DNA of 59,635 nucleotides from Desulfatiglans anilini DSM 4660. GTDB lineage: Bacteria; Desulfobacterota; DSM-4660; Desulfatiglandales; Desulfatiglandaceae. The notes below the pieces were generated by a model, which was not told where the DNA came from, did no database searches, and saw nothing but the letters and a program-made list of their open reading frames with translations. The stretch is taken from NCBI RefSeq assembly GCF_000422285.1, contig NZ_AULM01000024.1:1-59635 (forward strand), read 5' to 3'. Positions 1 through 9,208 of the stretch are shown one piece after another. The position numbers and the translations under genes are program-made. Within the stretch, counting starts at the first letter, position 1. Each line of letters opens with the position of its first letter.

Positions 1-120
1 GGATTTTTGGCCAATATCAAGGAAATCAAGCGTTTGCGCGGAGGCGACCTGCAGGTCGCCGCACAAGCAAACGTGCAGATTGACGCCGAGATTGGTCAAA
101 AAGACCATTTCCGGATGGAA
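1..120. repeat. Palindromic intergenic repeat, copy A (truncated by window start)
   Basis: This stretch matches the complete copy near 18.1 kb over most of its length. It has the same GTTTGCGCGGAGGCGACCTG centre, the same run to a CAAAAAGACCATTTCCGGAT right end, and a symmetric GGCGACCTGCAGGTCGCC core. The left terminal inverted repeat is outside the window. It ends about 23 bases beyond the stop codon of the minus-strand phosphoglycerate kinase gene, so it would lie in that gene's 3' untranslated region. No transposase is present. I read it as a non-autonomous palindromic element; a terminator-like role in RNA is possible. Confidence 0.8.
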
Positions 121-143
121 TCTCTGCAGTCCGGTGGAGGTCC

Positions 144-1442
144 TCATCGACCCATCAGGGCGGAGACCGGCTCGAGCCGATAGGCTCCGCCCATTTCAAT
201 GGCGGTGAGGACAGTGCCGCCACCCGTGAAATAGTATGTATCCGGATCGTTGAGGCCCGAAAGATACACACCGGGGCAAAGACTTCTCAACTCCTGCAGC
301 GTGTCCCCGCCCGCAAAGAGCTTCTGACTTCGCTTGTTGCGTCCGATCAATTCATACAACGCGCGCGTTCCCTCGGGGTAAAGAGGCATATAGCCCATAA
401 CGGCATTGACGAACACCGTCATAGCCGAGTCTATGACCTGGACCGTCTCCGAGTGCATTAGCGAATCGGGATGAACATCGACGATATAACCGAACGTACC
501 CCCCTTCACCATATCGGCCATCGATACCTTTCTGGCCCCCTCGCGGCCCTTTTCATCCATGGTGTCGACCTCGACCAGAAAGGGCATCTCAACAATCCTG
601 CCCTGTCCGCTGTCCATCTCAACGAGCTCACGGGCGAGAGCGATGTCCTCATCGGCCACACCGGCGATACGCGCGCCATATTTGGCAGCAAGGAAGGTGT
701 TGTAGATGAGGCCGCCCAGAATCAGATGGTCGACCTTATCATACAGGGCCTTGATAGGGCCGATCTTGGTGTCGTACTTGGCGCCGGCGACCACGGCCAC
801 AAACGGCTTTTCAGGCTCCAGCGCCCGATGCAGGTTGCTGATCTCGCGCTGCAGGAGGATACCGGCGAAGCTCGGCAGTTTCGCAGCGATGTCGAAGGTG
901 CTTGCATGGGGGCGCCAGGACCCGAAGGCATCATTCACATAGAGATCAGCAATCGAAGCCATCTCCTGGGCAAAGCTCTCCCGTTCCTTTCCCTTGGCCT
1001 GCTCACCGGCAAACCATCGGCTGTTCGGTAGATAGATCATGTCGAAACGCCCATGCTTCAGATCCTCGACCGCCGGGGCAACTCTCTCGCGGTCGAGGTG
1101 CAGAATCCCTCTTTCGGGATCGATCGGGAACTCGGGCACATGAATCCGGACAGCCAGTTTTTGCTCCAGGTATTTCGCAATCGCGTCGACCGCCTCGCCC
1201 TGCCGACAGACAATCTCCCCGCTTTTCTTGTCTTTGGGACGACCCACGTGCGTGATAAGAATCGGTCGGCCTCCCCGGGCGGCAATGGCATAAAGGGTCG
1301 GGAAAGTAGCATCGATACGATAGGGGTCCTTTATCTCACCCGCTTTCACCACATTGTGGTCTACACGCAAGAGGACCACCTTCCCATCCATCTCGGCATT
1401 CTGGAGGATCCGCAGCCCGGGATCCAACTTTCCTGTCCGCAT
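144..1442 (-). CDS. pgk: Divergent phosphoglycerate kinase
   Basis: About 432 residues, a usual PGK length. Phosphoglycerate kinase interconverts 1,3-bisphosphoglycerate + ADP and 3-phosphoglycerate + ATP in the cytoplasm. Family landmarks appear in order: RVDHNV near the N terminus (usual RVDFNVP), THVGRP (usual SHLGRP), a YVNDAFGS..HAST block, GAKYDTKI, a GGLIYNTFL segment and FTGGGT near the C terminus. Several sites differ from typical PGKs: the ENLRF region reads PNSRWF, and the GPMGxFE region reads VMGYMPLYPEG. I chose the ATG with an AAGGAGGG ribosome site just upstream; the open frame runs about 43 codons further upstream without support. The fold is clear. Whether it is the main glycolytic enzyme or a specialised paralogue cannot be told from here. 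Confidence 0.85.
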   Translation of the reverse strand: MRTGKLDPGLRILQNAEMDGKVVLLRVDHNVVKAGEIKDPYRIDATFPTLYAIAARGGRPILITHVGRPKDKKSGEIVCRQGEAVDAIAKYLEQKLAVRIHVPEFPIDPERGILHLDRERVAPAVEDLKHGRFDMIYLPNSRWFAGEQAKGKERESFAQEMASIADLYVNDAFGSWRPHASTFDIAAKLPSFAGILLQREISNLHRALEPEKPFVAVVAGAKYDTKIGPIKALYDKVDHLILGGLIYNTFLAAKYGARIAGVADEDIALARELVEMDSGQGRIVEMPFLVEVDTMDEKGREGARKVSMADMVKGGTFGYIVDVHPDSLMHSETVQVIDSAMTVFVNAVMGYMPLYPEGTRALYELIGRNKRSQKLFAGGDTLQELRSLCPGVYLSGLNDPDTYYFTGGGTVLTAIEMGGAYRLEPVSALMGR

Positions 1443-1647
1443 AACCTGCCCTCCTTCGTTGGTGAGGTTCTTTATTTCGCGGATATTCCCTGATATTATA
1501 GAAAAAAAGTGTCTGCTGATCGTCCATCCGTTCCGCCCCAAAAACCCGCTTTCTAACAGCGCTGCAGGCATCGGGACGACCCTATTACAGGACGGATCGG
1601 ATCATATCGTTCGAAATGCGGTCTTGATGGTCTTATCTTATAAACTT

Positions 1648-2640
1648 ATGTTTTCCCCTGAATCAAGATTAAATGGAGACGCCGCTGTTCAAGTCCATAA
1701 AAGGGCCCTCATGATCCGGCCGGGGGCCCTCGGGGATACCCTTCTGACAATACCGGCGCTGGCCGAGCTGTCTGAAAATGCAGAAATCGCTTTGACCGGC
1801 CGGGGCCCGGGGCTCTATTTTGCGAGGCGATGGGCATCCGAAATCCAGGATATGGAAGGGCCTGGATGGCACCGGCTCTTCTCCCGTGAACCCCATAGTG
1901 AAGCTCTCCCGTTAAGATTGAAACCCGATCGCGTGCTCGCACTCTTCAACAATCCCACTGCCGGTCTCGAAAAAAACCTGCGCTCTTATTTTCCTCAGGC
2001 GGAACTGTTCATCATGCCGTCCCTGCCGCCCGAAAACCTCCCTGTGCACGTGGCCGAGCACATTGCCACATGCCTGGCTCGAGCCGGCCTGATGATCGAT
2101 CCGGCACGTGCGATGAAGCACGCACTGAGCCGTGCCCTTCTTCGGCCGGCCTTTCCACCCGAAGATCGGAAACGACTCGTCTTTCATCCCGGATCCGGAA
2201 GCCCGAAAAAGAATCTTCCCTTGTCTTTTTGGATCGATCTCGTCAGAAAATTGTCCCTTTTCAGGGCCTTTGAGGGCACCAGGCCCATCTGTCTCCTCGG
2301 TCCGGCCGAATACGCCGCCCGGCATCCTTTCCTCTGTACACCCCCGGATAACATCGAAACCGTCCTCTGTCAGGACCCTGAACCTATGGAGGCGCTCCTT
2401 TCAAGTGCATGCCTCTACTTGGGCCACGACAGCGGAGTGACCCACCTGGCGGCCATGATGGGTTTACCGACCGTGGCCTTCTTCCAATCGCCCAACCAGA
2501 CCTTATGGCGCCCTTTGGGGCCTCATGCAATGATCCTTTCCAAAGAAGCCTCGGAAAAGCGCCTCCTCTCCAAGACCTTCGAAGCTCTTGCCGACCTCTC
2601 GGGGAGTACCGGCCGTCCGCTTTTGTCTTGTCAGCCATGA
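1648..2640 (+). CDS. GT9-family glycosyltransferase (heptosyltransferase-like)
   Basis: About 330 residues. The N-terminal core RALMIRPGALGDTLLTIPAL is the classic start of ADP-heptose:LPS heptosyltransferases (family GT9). The C-terminal half has HPGSGSPKKNLP and LGHDSGVTHLAAMMGLPTVA, the nucleotide-sugar-binding motifs of the GT-B fold. Such enzymes act at the inner face of the inner membrane, adding heptose or related sugars to the LPS core; the sugar here is not predictable. The start is uncertain: in-frame ATGs lie at 1627, 1648 and 1711, none with a convincing ribosome site, and the last would cut into the conserved first strand. It is divergent from pgk and upstream of enolase, with no other LPS genes nearby. 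Confidence 0.8.
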   Translation: MFSPESRLNGDAAVQVHKRALMIRPGALGDTLLTIPALAELSENAEIALTGRGPGLYFARRWASEIQDMEGPGWHRLFSREPHSEALPLRLKPDRVLALFNNPTAGLEKNLRSYFPQAELFIMPSLPPENLPVHVAEHIATCLARAGLMIDPARAMKHALSRALLRPAFPPEDRKRLVFHPGSGSPKKNLPLSFWIDLVRKLSLFRAFEGTRPICLLGPAEYAARHPFLCTPPDNIETVLCQDPEPMEALLSSACLYLGHDSGVTHLAAMMGLPTVAFFQSPNQTLWRPLGPHAMILSKEASEKRLLSKTFEALADLSGSTGRPLLSCQP

Positions 2641-2657
2641 TCAGATCCTTTATATAG

Positions 2658-4016
<1,359 letters not shown>

Positions 4017-4508
4017 GGTTTTCTCAAGATCCACCCTTATGCCGATGAACTGCTTCTGGATAAGGCATAAAACCTATGCCTATCCAGAGGGTTCCTTGGA
4101 ATACCATCGAATTTCGATTATTTTTGAAAGCATCTTGTCGACCTGCCCGTCACCCTGAGAAATCCGATGTAAAGGTGCGATGCAGGCCATTGTTTTTTTC
4201 GCGGCGTTCCGCAGCCGCCATGAAAAGCCGTCAGAACACTCATGGACCCTATCCCACCCTCGATCCCCACGGAGTAAAGGGCACGCCTCGTTGGGACAAT
4301 GCTGCATCTGAACGTTTCCTGCAAAACCATTCGCACGCTTTTGGAAATGGGCATAGAGGGCAGCGAGCGGGGTGAACCTATCTCTTTCATCGAGGAGATT
4401 GACCGTTTGGACTCATGGGAAGTGCCGCCTTTGAATGCGCCTGCCTGTGCAATATGCCGCCTTCAGCTGGAACCATGTGCAAGAATGCTCACGAGGAGGA
4501 ATTCATCT
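4017..4508. other. Intergenic region with a hairpin, no gene recognised
   Basis: About 490 bases between enolase and the small PC4-like gene. Short open frames here lack ribosome sites and recognisable protein sequence. An imperfect inverted repeat pairs GGATAAGGCATA at 4058 with TATGCCTATCC ending at 4085. It could mark the end of the enolase transcript, but no T-run follows, so it is not a standard intrinsic terminator. Confidence 0.4.
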
Positions 4509-4757
4509 ATGCCCTATGACGCATCGAAAGATCAGGTGCTGGACACCTGGGAAAACGAGGAAACAGGGTTGCTGATATCGATCAATCGCTACGGGGATGG
4601 TGAGCCTAAACTGCAAATCGGACCCCGAAACTTCACGAAGCGGGACGGGACCAAGGGAACGATGAAATCGGGACGGCTGACGGCGGAGGACGTCGCCTGG
4701 CTTCGAGATATCATCGACGATATCCAGGAAAAACTGAATGTCTACATTCAGCAGTAA
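4509..4757 (+). CDS. Small PC4/p15-like protein (putative ssDNA-binding)
   Basis: 82 residues, with an ATG preceded by a good GAGGAGG ribosome site; an upstream in-frame extension is not supported. A beta-rich N-terminal half (GLLISINRYG, KLQIGPRNF) is followed by KSGRLTAEDVAWL and a C-terminal helix. This order resembles the PC4/p15 transcriptional coactivator fold, in which a curved beta sheet binds single-stranded DNA and a helix dimerises. The resemblance is by eye and modest. It ends about 93 bases before the ketoacyl synthase operon and could be co-transcribed with it. A conserved hypothetical protein of other function is the alternative. Confidence 0.5.
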   Translation: MPYDASKDQVLDTWENEETGLLISINRYGDGEPKLQIGPRNFTKRDGTKGTMKSGRLTAEDVAWLRDIIDDIQEKLNVYIQQ

Positions 4758-4850
4758 TTCAGTGAATCCTGCCTGCGCAGCTCTTCTCCGTCGAACGAAA
4801 AATCAGGCAGGTGGAAGGACCCTCTTTTCGTTGATTGGAGATGACAAAAA

Positions 4851-6095
4851 GTGAATCCGAATGCGGTCGCCATCACCGGGATCGGTATGATTTGCCCATT
4901 GGGCGTCGATACCCCTACGTGCTGGAAAAACATGCTTCAAGGTACGGCCGGCATAAGACCCATTACGAAATTTGATCCTGTCCGTTGTCTCAGCCGTATC
5001 GGAGGGGAGTTGCCCGAGGCATACCCGGATTATGAACGCGCCCGTCTGCCGCATCACTTTCTCAGACACGGAACCATGTCGACTCGTTTGGCCCTCCTGA
5101 GCAGCCTGGAAGCCATGAGAGATGCAGCCTTGGACCCGGCACAACTGGATGCGGACCGCGCAGGTGTCATCACAGGCTGCGGAGGATCGACCGTTGGCGA
5201 TGCCTTGATTCCAGTTGGTGAAGAATACAATCGGCGGCCCTTCGCTCATGGCATGCTGAATGCCCCAGCCGCCGCCATCCGTATGACTCTCGGCTTCAGA
5301 GGGCCTTCTTTCAATGTTGCGACAGCCTGTGCATCCGGTGCTTATGCCGTGGGTCTGGGCTACGATTACATACGACGTCACGGTGCAATCTGTGTTGCAG
5401 TGGGTGTCGACACCATGCTGTCAGAAGAGACCGTACAGGGTTTCAGCAGGTTGATGGCGCTCTCCGAACTGAACCAACACCCGGAAAAGGCCAGCCGTCC
5501 CTTTGACCGAAAACGGACGGGTTTCGTGCTGTCCGAAGGTGCTTGCGCGGTTATTCTGGAATCGCTTACCCATGCCGTCAGACGTGCAGCCCCCATTTAT
5601 GCAGTCATGTCGGGACATGCAATGACCTCAGAGGCTTTCAATATCATCGCACCAGAGCCCGATGGACTGGGAATGGCCGAGACCATGGAGAAGGCCATTG
5701 TCAATGCGGGGATTCAAAAAGACAGGATCGGGTACATCAACGCCCATGGAACGTCCACAGTGCATAACGACCGCGCTGAAACCAGCGCCATCAAAGCAGT
5801 TTTCGGTAAAAGAGCCTGGCAAATCCCTGTCAGCTCCCAGAAATCCATGATCGGGCATACGATCGGCGCTGCCGGAGCCATCGAAGTCGCTGTGACGGCG
5901 CTCAGCCTTCGGCATCAGGTCTTGACGCCGACCATCAATTATGAAGAGCCGGATCCCGAATGCGATCTCGACTATGTGCCCAATCAAGCAAGAAGCGTCC
6001 TGGGGCTCGAAGCAGCCATCAGCAACTCTTTTGGTTTTGGCGGCCACAATTCTTGTATCGTCCTCGAAAGATATACGACACCTGCCGGGGAATGA
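4851..6095 (+). CDS. Beta-ketoacyl-ACP synthase, FabF-type, catalytically complete (KS-alpha-like)
   Basis: 414 residues, thiolase fold. It should carry out decarboxylative Claisen condensation of a malonyl-ACP with an acyl chain held on its Cys. All catalytic residues are visible: Cys160 in TACASG, His299 in NAHGTST, Lys331 in SQKSMIGH and His336 in the same motif, with a C-terminal SNSFGFGGHN loop. The start is a GTG with GGAG about ten bases upstream. It is the first gene of a tight operon and is strikingly similar to the sixth gene, a second KS in which three of these residues are changed; both share the N-terminal pattern GIGMICPLGV..CWKNML and the IRPIT block. The pair resembles the KS-alpha/KS-beta heterodimer of type II polyketide synthases. 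Confidence 0.9.
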   Translation: MNPNAVAITGIGMICPLGVDTPTCWKNMLQGTAGIRPITKFDPVRCLSRIGGELPEAYPDYERARLPHHFLRHGTMSTRLALLSSLEAMRDAALDPAQLDADRAGVITGCGGSTVGDALIPVGEEYNRRPFAHGMLNAPAAAIRMTLGFRGPSFNVATACASGAYAVGLGYDYIRRHGAICVAVGVDTMLSEETVQGFSRLMALSELNQHPEKASRPFDRKRTGFVLSEGACAVILESLTHAVRRAAPIYAVMSGHAMTSEAFNIIAPEPDGLGMAETMEKAIVNAGIQKDRIGYINAHGTSTVHNDRAETSAIKAVFGKRAWQIPVSSQKSMIGHTIGAAGAIEVAVTALSLRHQVLTPTINYEEPDPECDLDYVPNQARSVLGLEAAISNSFGFGGHNSCIVLERYTTPAGE

Positions 6096-6149
6096 CCCCG
6101 CCGCCTGAGTTGCTTTTTGATAGAGATTTTCACTTTTTTTGGAGGCAAC

Positions 6150-7250
6150 ATGCGGGGGAGGAATGTCTATATTACTGGAATCGGATCGTTTTCTCCTGGA
6201 GACCCCGTCCCTTTTGATGAAATCGAAGAAGTCCTGGGTCCGCTCACCGATGGTCCACCCAAATTGATGAAGCGACTGGACCGAATGCGAAAGGTCATGC
6301 GGGAGCTCCTGGGAATCGAATATTCCTATTACGCCTTAGACCGAAAAACACGGGAAGCGACCGAAACCAATGTGTCCATGAGCGTGAAAGCGGCTCAAAA
6401 GGCCTTGCAGATGGCCGGCATCGAAGCCGCAGACATCGACCTGGTCATCTACGCCGGCATCCTCTATGATTATCTTTGTCCTCCATCGAGCGTTCTCGTC
6501 CAGGATGCCTTGAAAATCCCTTGCTGTGCAGAGATGTCGATCCATTCCAACTGCACGTCCATCTATAAGGCGCTGCAGGTCGGAAGTGACCTGATCGCCA
6601 ACGGCCGATACCAAAACGCCCTGCTGGTGGCTTCCCAGATGTCCTCGCCTTTCCTCAAGGCGGAGATATTCAATCAGAAGGTCATGACCGAGCAACAGGT
6701 TGTGCTGCGCTGGTTTCTGAGCGACGGCGCCGGGGCGATGGTTCTCACCGCCGAGAAAAACACACGCCCCGCGCTGGAGGTTGTGGATACTTATCTGGAA
6801 TCGGTAGGAATCGGACACGAACCTCCCATGCGCGTCATGATGGGGGCTGTTAACTATCACCCTTTGCAAGTCTATGAAAACGGATGGCACCATCTGGAAC
6901 AGGACTTGATGACCGTCACGAAACTCGCCCCCGCTTTCGGCGAAAAGGGTTTCAAACGAATGATCGATCAGACGGGTCTGAATGTAGGGGACGTGAAGTG
7001 CTTTTTCGTCAATATTCCAACCAAACATCTGATGGATCTCACGATAAATTACCTTCGAAAGCACTGGGGCGTCGATCTCCCTTTCTATACCAAATTGAGC
7101 ACGCGCGGCTACCAGGGCGCCCCGGCCATTATTGTCGCACTGGATGATTATTTTCAGACAGAAGACCTCCAAATCGGCGACACCCTCGTCAGCTTCGTAA
7201 CGGAATCGAGCAAGTGGATGCACGCTGGATTCATTTTGAAATACTGCTGA
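6150..7250 (+). CDS. KAS III-like (FabH-fold) protein with only the catalytic Cys recognisable
   Basis: 366 residues from an ATG preceded by GGAGG. Features of the 3-oxoacyl-ACP synthase III family include the RNVYITGIGSFSPG start, KAAQKALQMAGIEAADIDLVIYAG, a Cys135 in SIHSNCTSIYKAL, and LSDGAGAMVL. Aligned by eye with FabH, the catalytic His region (usually VPHQAN) reads VNIPTK, and the Asn region (usually GNTSAAS) reads GYQGAPA, so His and Asn appear to be lost. KAS III relatives outside fatty acid synthesis can work as starter-unit enzymes, acyltransferases or ester-forming enzymes. With Cys but no His/Asn, non-decarboxylative acyl transfer or priming is the likeliest role here. This is inference. 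It sits 54 bases after the active KS. Confidence 0.8.
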   Translation: MRGRNVYITGIGSFSPGDPVPFDEIEEVLGPLTDGPPKLMKRLDRMRKVMRELLGIEYSYYALDRKTREATETNVSMSVKAAQKALQMAGIEAADIDLVIYAGILYDYLCPPSSVLVQDALKIPCCAEMSIHSNCTSIYKALQVGSDLIANGRYQNALLVASQMSSPFLKAEIFNQKVMTEQQVVLRWFLSDGAGAMVLTAEKNTRPALEVVDTYLESVGIGHEPPMRVMMGAVNYHPLQVYENGWHHLEQDLMTVTKLAPAFGEKGFKRMIDQTGLNVGDVKCFFVNIPTKHLMDLTINYLRKHWGVDLPFYTKLSTRGYQGAPAIIVALDDYFQTEDLQIGDTLVSFVTESSKWMHAGFILKYC

Positions 7251-7332
7251 AGGCGGCCTTTGGAAATCGGATAGCCGACACAAGGCGATAGGTCTAAGCC
7301 TCCAAATATCTCCAGCGAAAGCGTCGTTTGCC

Positions 7333-8061
7333 ATGCCTGAAAAGTCGCAACATCTGATTGTTTCCTCGATGCACAGCAACATCCTCGTGCTAACCATCAC
7401 CAACCCTCCCAACAATCTCATGCCGCCCGCCTTCTTCAACGAACTCGACCATCACTACCAACACATGATCTCACCCGAGGTCCGCGCCGTGATCTTTACC
7501 GGGGAAGGACATGTCTTCTCCAAAGGCGCCGATCTTGCCGCCATAGATGCGGATGGAACAGCATCCAGTGAAGAGCGGTTTGTTTTCGCGAATGACCTCA
7601 TCAATGCCATTTCGCGTCTGGACAAACCTGTCATCGCTGCCATCAACGGAGCCTGCCTCGGGGGCGGGTTCGAACTGGCCCTTGCCTGTCACTTGAGACT
7701 CTCCATCCCGAAGGCCCGTCTCGGATTGCCTGAGACCTCCATCGGGCTGGTGCCCGGACTTGGCGGTCTGCAGCGACTGATTCGGCTTGCCGGCGAAGCC
7801 AAGGCCCTCGAGATGGTCCTGCTGGGGGACATGTTTTCCGCGGAACGGGCCCTGGACTGGAATCTCATCAACCGTATTCTTCCGAAAGAAACCTTTTTCG
7901 AACGGGTCCATCTCTTCACCAAGACGATCCTCGCTGGTTCGAGGGAGGCCATCGCGGCGGTGCTTGAACTCGCAGCGGGGTTACGCGAACAGACCGACAC
8001 CAGGCAGGCTCTCGAAACCGCTCGACGTTTCACAAAATTGGTGCGAAATAGAATGAAATAG
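7333..8061 (+). CDS. Enoyl-CoA hydratase/isomerase family protein (crotonase), both Glu present
   Basis: 242 residues. Crotonase landmarks: the oxyanion-hole segment FSKGADLAAI, the second oxyanion block INGACLGGGFELALACH with Glu114, and LGLPETSIGLVPGLGGLQRL with Glu134. Both glutamates that add or remove water in enoyl-CoA hydratase are in place, so it should be an active hydratase or dehydratase. In this operon it is the only candidate for a beta-hydroxyacyl dehydratase, because no FabZ/FabA-type gene is present. The start is the first ATG, with no clear ribosome site; an ATG 12 codons later is possible. A beta-branching ECH is an alternative, but such systems normally carry two ECHs and an HMG-CoA synthase. 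Confidence 0.88.
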   Translation: MPEKSQHLIVSSMHSNILVLTITNPPNNLMPPAFFNELDHHYQHMISPEVRAVIFTGEGHVFSKGADLAAIDADGTASSEERFVFANDLINAISRLDKPVIAAINGACLGGGFELALACHLRLSIPKARLGLPETSIGLVPGLGGLQRLIRLAGEAKALEMVLLGDMFSAERALDWNLINRILPKETFFERVHLFTKTILAGSREAIAAVLELAAGLREQTDTRQALETARRFTKLVRNRMK

Positions 8062-8064
8062 GTT

Positions 8065-8763
8065 ATGCTTATTGTTTATCGACCATTCCTTCCTTGCGCA
8101 TCACAGAAACCGATCCTGGCTGCAGTAGGCAAAGCCGATGATATCTCGGAGCATGCTGTTTTTCCCTGCTCCGAGGAATGGGCCACTGTTCGGCGTATGC
8201 TGTCATGCGCAAGAAGGCGGGAGTGGATAGCGTCCAGGACCGCTTTGAGAATCCTGACAGCCTTGACAGCGGCATCTGACCGCCCTCTTGATGCAAAAAT
8301 CATCAAGGACCGTTACGGTCGGCCCACTGTCCGGGTGGTCAAGCAGGGGGTAATGGTTGACGTTGCGTGCTCTATTTCGCACAAAGAAGGATGGGTCGCC
8401 GTCTGCCTTGCTGAGGACGGCGTAACGGCGGTGGGAATCGACATCGAGACCGTTTCCGAAAGACCCGTTCGGCTGGCGGGCGCTTTCAGCCACGCGAAGG
8501 ATTGCGCCGCGGGCATCGAAGATGCCAGAAGAAAGTACACCTTGCTCTGGAGCTGCAAAGAGGCTGCTTCGAAGGTTTTAGGTCTGGGGCTTCTTGTCGA
8601 TTACAAGAAGATAGTCGCCGTAATCGACGATGCCGGGCGTATCCGCATCGATTTCAACGGGGAGGTCGAGATGGAAGGGGCGGCTATGCATCTGGACGAT
8701 GCGGTGGTCGTTTGTTGTCGTTCCTGCCGACCGCTTAAGAAGGGGAACGGCGTCTCAGCCTGA
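8065..8763 (+). CDS. Sfp-type 4'-phosphopantetheinyl transferase
   Basis: 232 residues, the usual size for the Sfp group (larger than AcpS). It transfers phosphopantetheine from CoA to a Ser of a carrier protein. The diagnostic motifs are present: VGIDIETV with metal-binding Asp126 and Glu128, and LWSCKEAASKVLG with Trp162-Lys165-Glu166. SISH, about 20 residues before the first motif, matches the conserved SxSH of the family. It starts three bases after the crotonase stop codon and is followed by the ACP gene, so it most likely activates that ACP. A dedicated PPTase is typical of secondary-metabolite clusters rather than primary fatty acid synthesis. Confidence 0.88.
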   Translation: MLIVYRPFLPCASQKPILAAVGKADDISEHAVFPCSEEWATVRRMLSCARRREWIASRTALRILTALTAASDRPLDAKIIKDRYGRPTVRVVKQGVMVDVACSISHKEGWVAVCLAEDGVTAVGIDIETVSERPVRLAGAFSHAKDCAAGIEDARRKYTLLWSCKEAASKVLGLGLLVDYKKIVAVIDDAGRIRIDFNGEVEMEGAAMHLDDAVVVCCRSCRPLKKGNGVSA

Positions 8764-8884
8764 TTTCTGCGGAGCGCTCCCGGCGGCGAGGTCGTACTGA
8801 TTGCGTCCGGAGGGCAAGGGCGGTCCCTTTGACCTGTCTGTTAATCACTTGTTGGTGTAGAGTGCAATATCGGAGGAAAAAGGT

Positions 8885-9205
8885 GTGACACAGGCGCTTA
8901 ACAATGAGGAAAAGAAACAAATTGCTCAAGAGATTCTGAATTTTTTGGCTGATGAATTTGAAATCGACGCCAGTGAAATTACCATGGACACAAATATCAT
9001 CGATGATCTTGGTGGAGACTCCATTTTGTTTCTTGAAATGATTGAAGAGTTCAAAGCAAAATACCATATTGAACTTGAGGTCAGAACGATCGGCCAGTAC
9101 ATGCTGAAAAATCCCATCTACACTGTCGGGGAAACCATCCAGGCCATTTACACCATCATCGAAAAAGGTGAACAGCTGCTGGAAGAACTGAATCTCGGAG
9201 AGTAG
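8885..9205 (+). CDS. Acyl carrier protein
   Basis: 106 residues, a GTG start with GGAGG eight bases upstream. A four-helix carrier-protein pattern surrounds the attachment Ser46 in DDLGGDSILFLEMIEEF, where phosphopantetheine would be added. It is longer than AcpP (about 78 residues), with extra residues at both ends. Its bases are visibly more AT-rich than those of the flanking genes, with codons such as aat, aaa, gaa, ttt and att prevailing. This could reflect selection on a small, highly expressed acidic protein or a different origin. The ACP lies between the PPTase and the inactive KS and is the only carrier protein in the window. Confidence 0.92.
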   Translation: MTQALNNEEKKQIAQEILNFLADEFEIDASEITMDTNIIDDLGGDSILFLEMIEEFKAKYHIELEVRTIGQYMLKNPIYTVGETIQAIYTIIEKGEQLLEELNLGE

Positions 9206-9208
9206 CCG

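Noticed and set aside
144..1442. Phosphoglycerate kinase as a pseudogene
   Set aside because: The frame is intact, of normal length, has a strong ribosome site and keeps most family landmarks.
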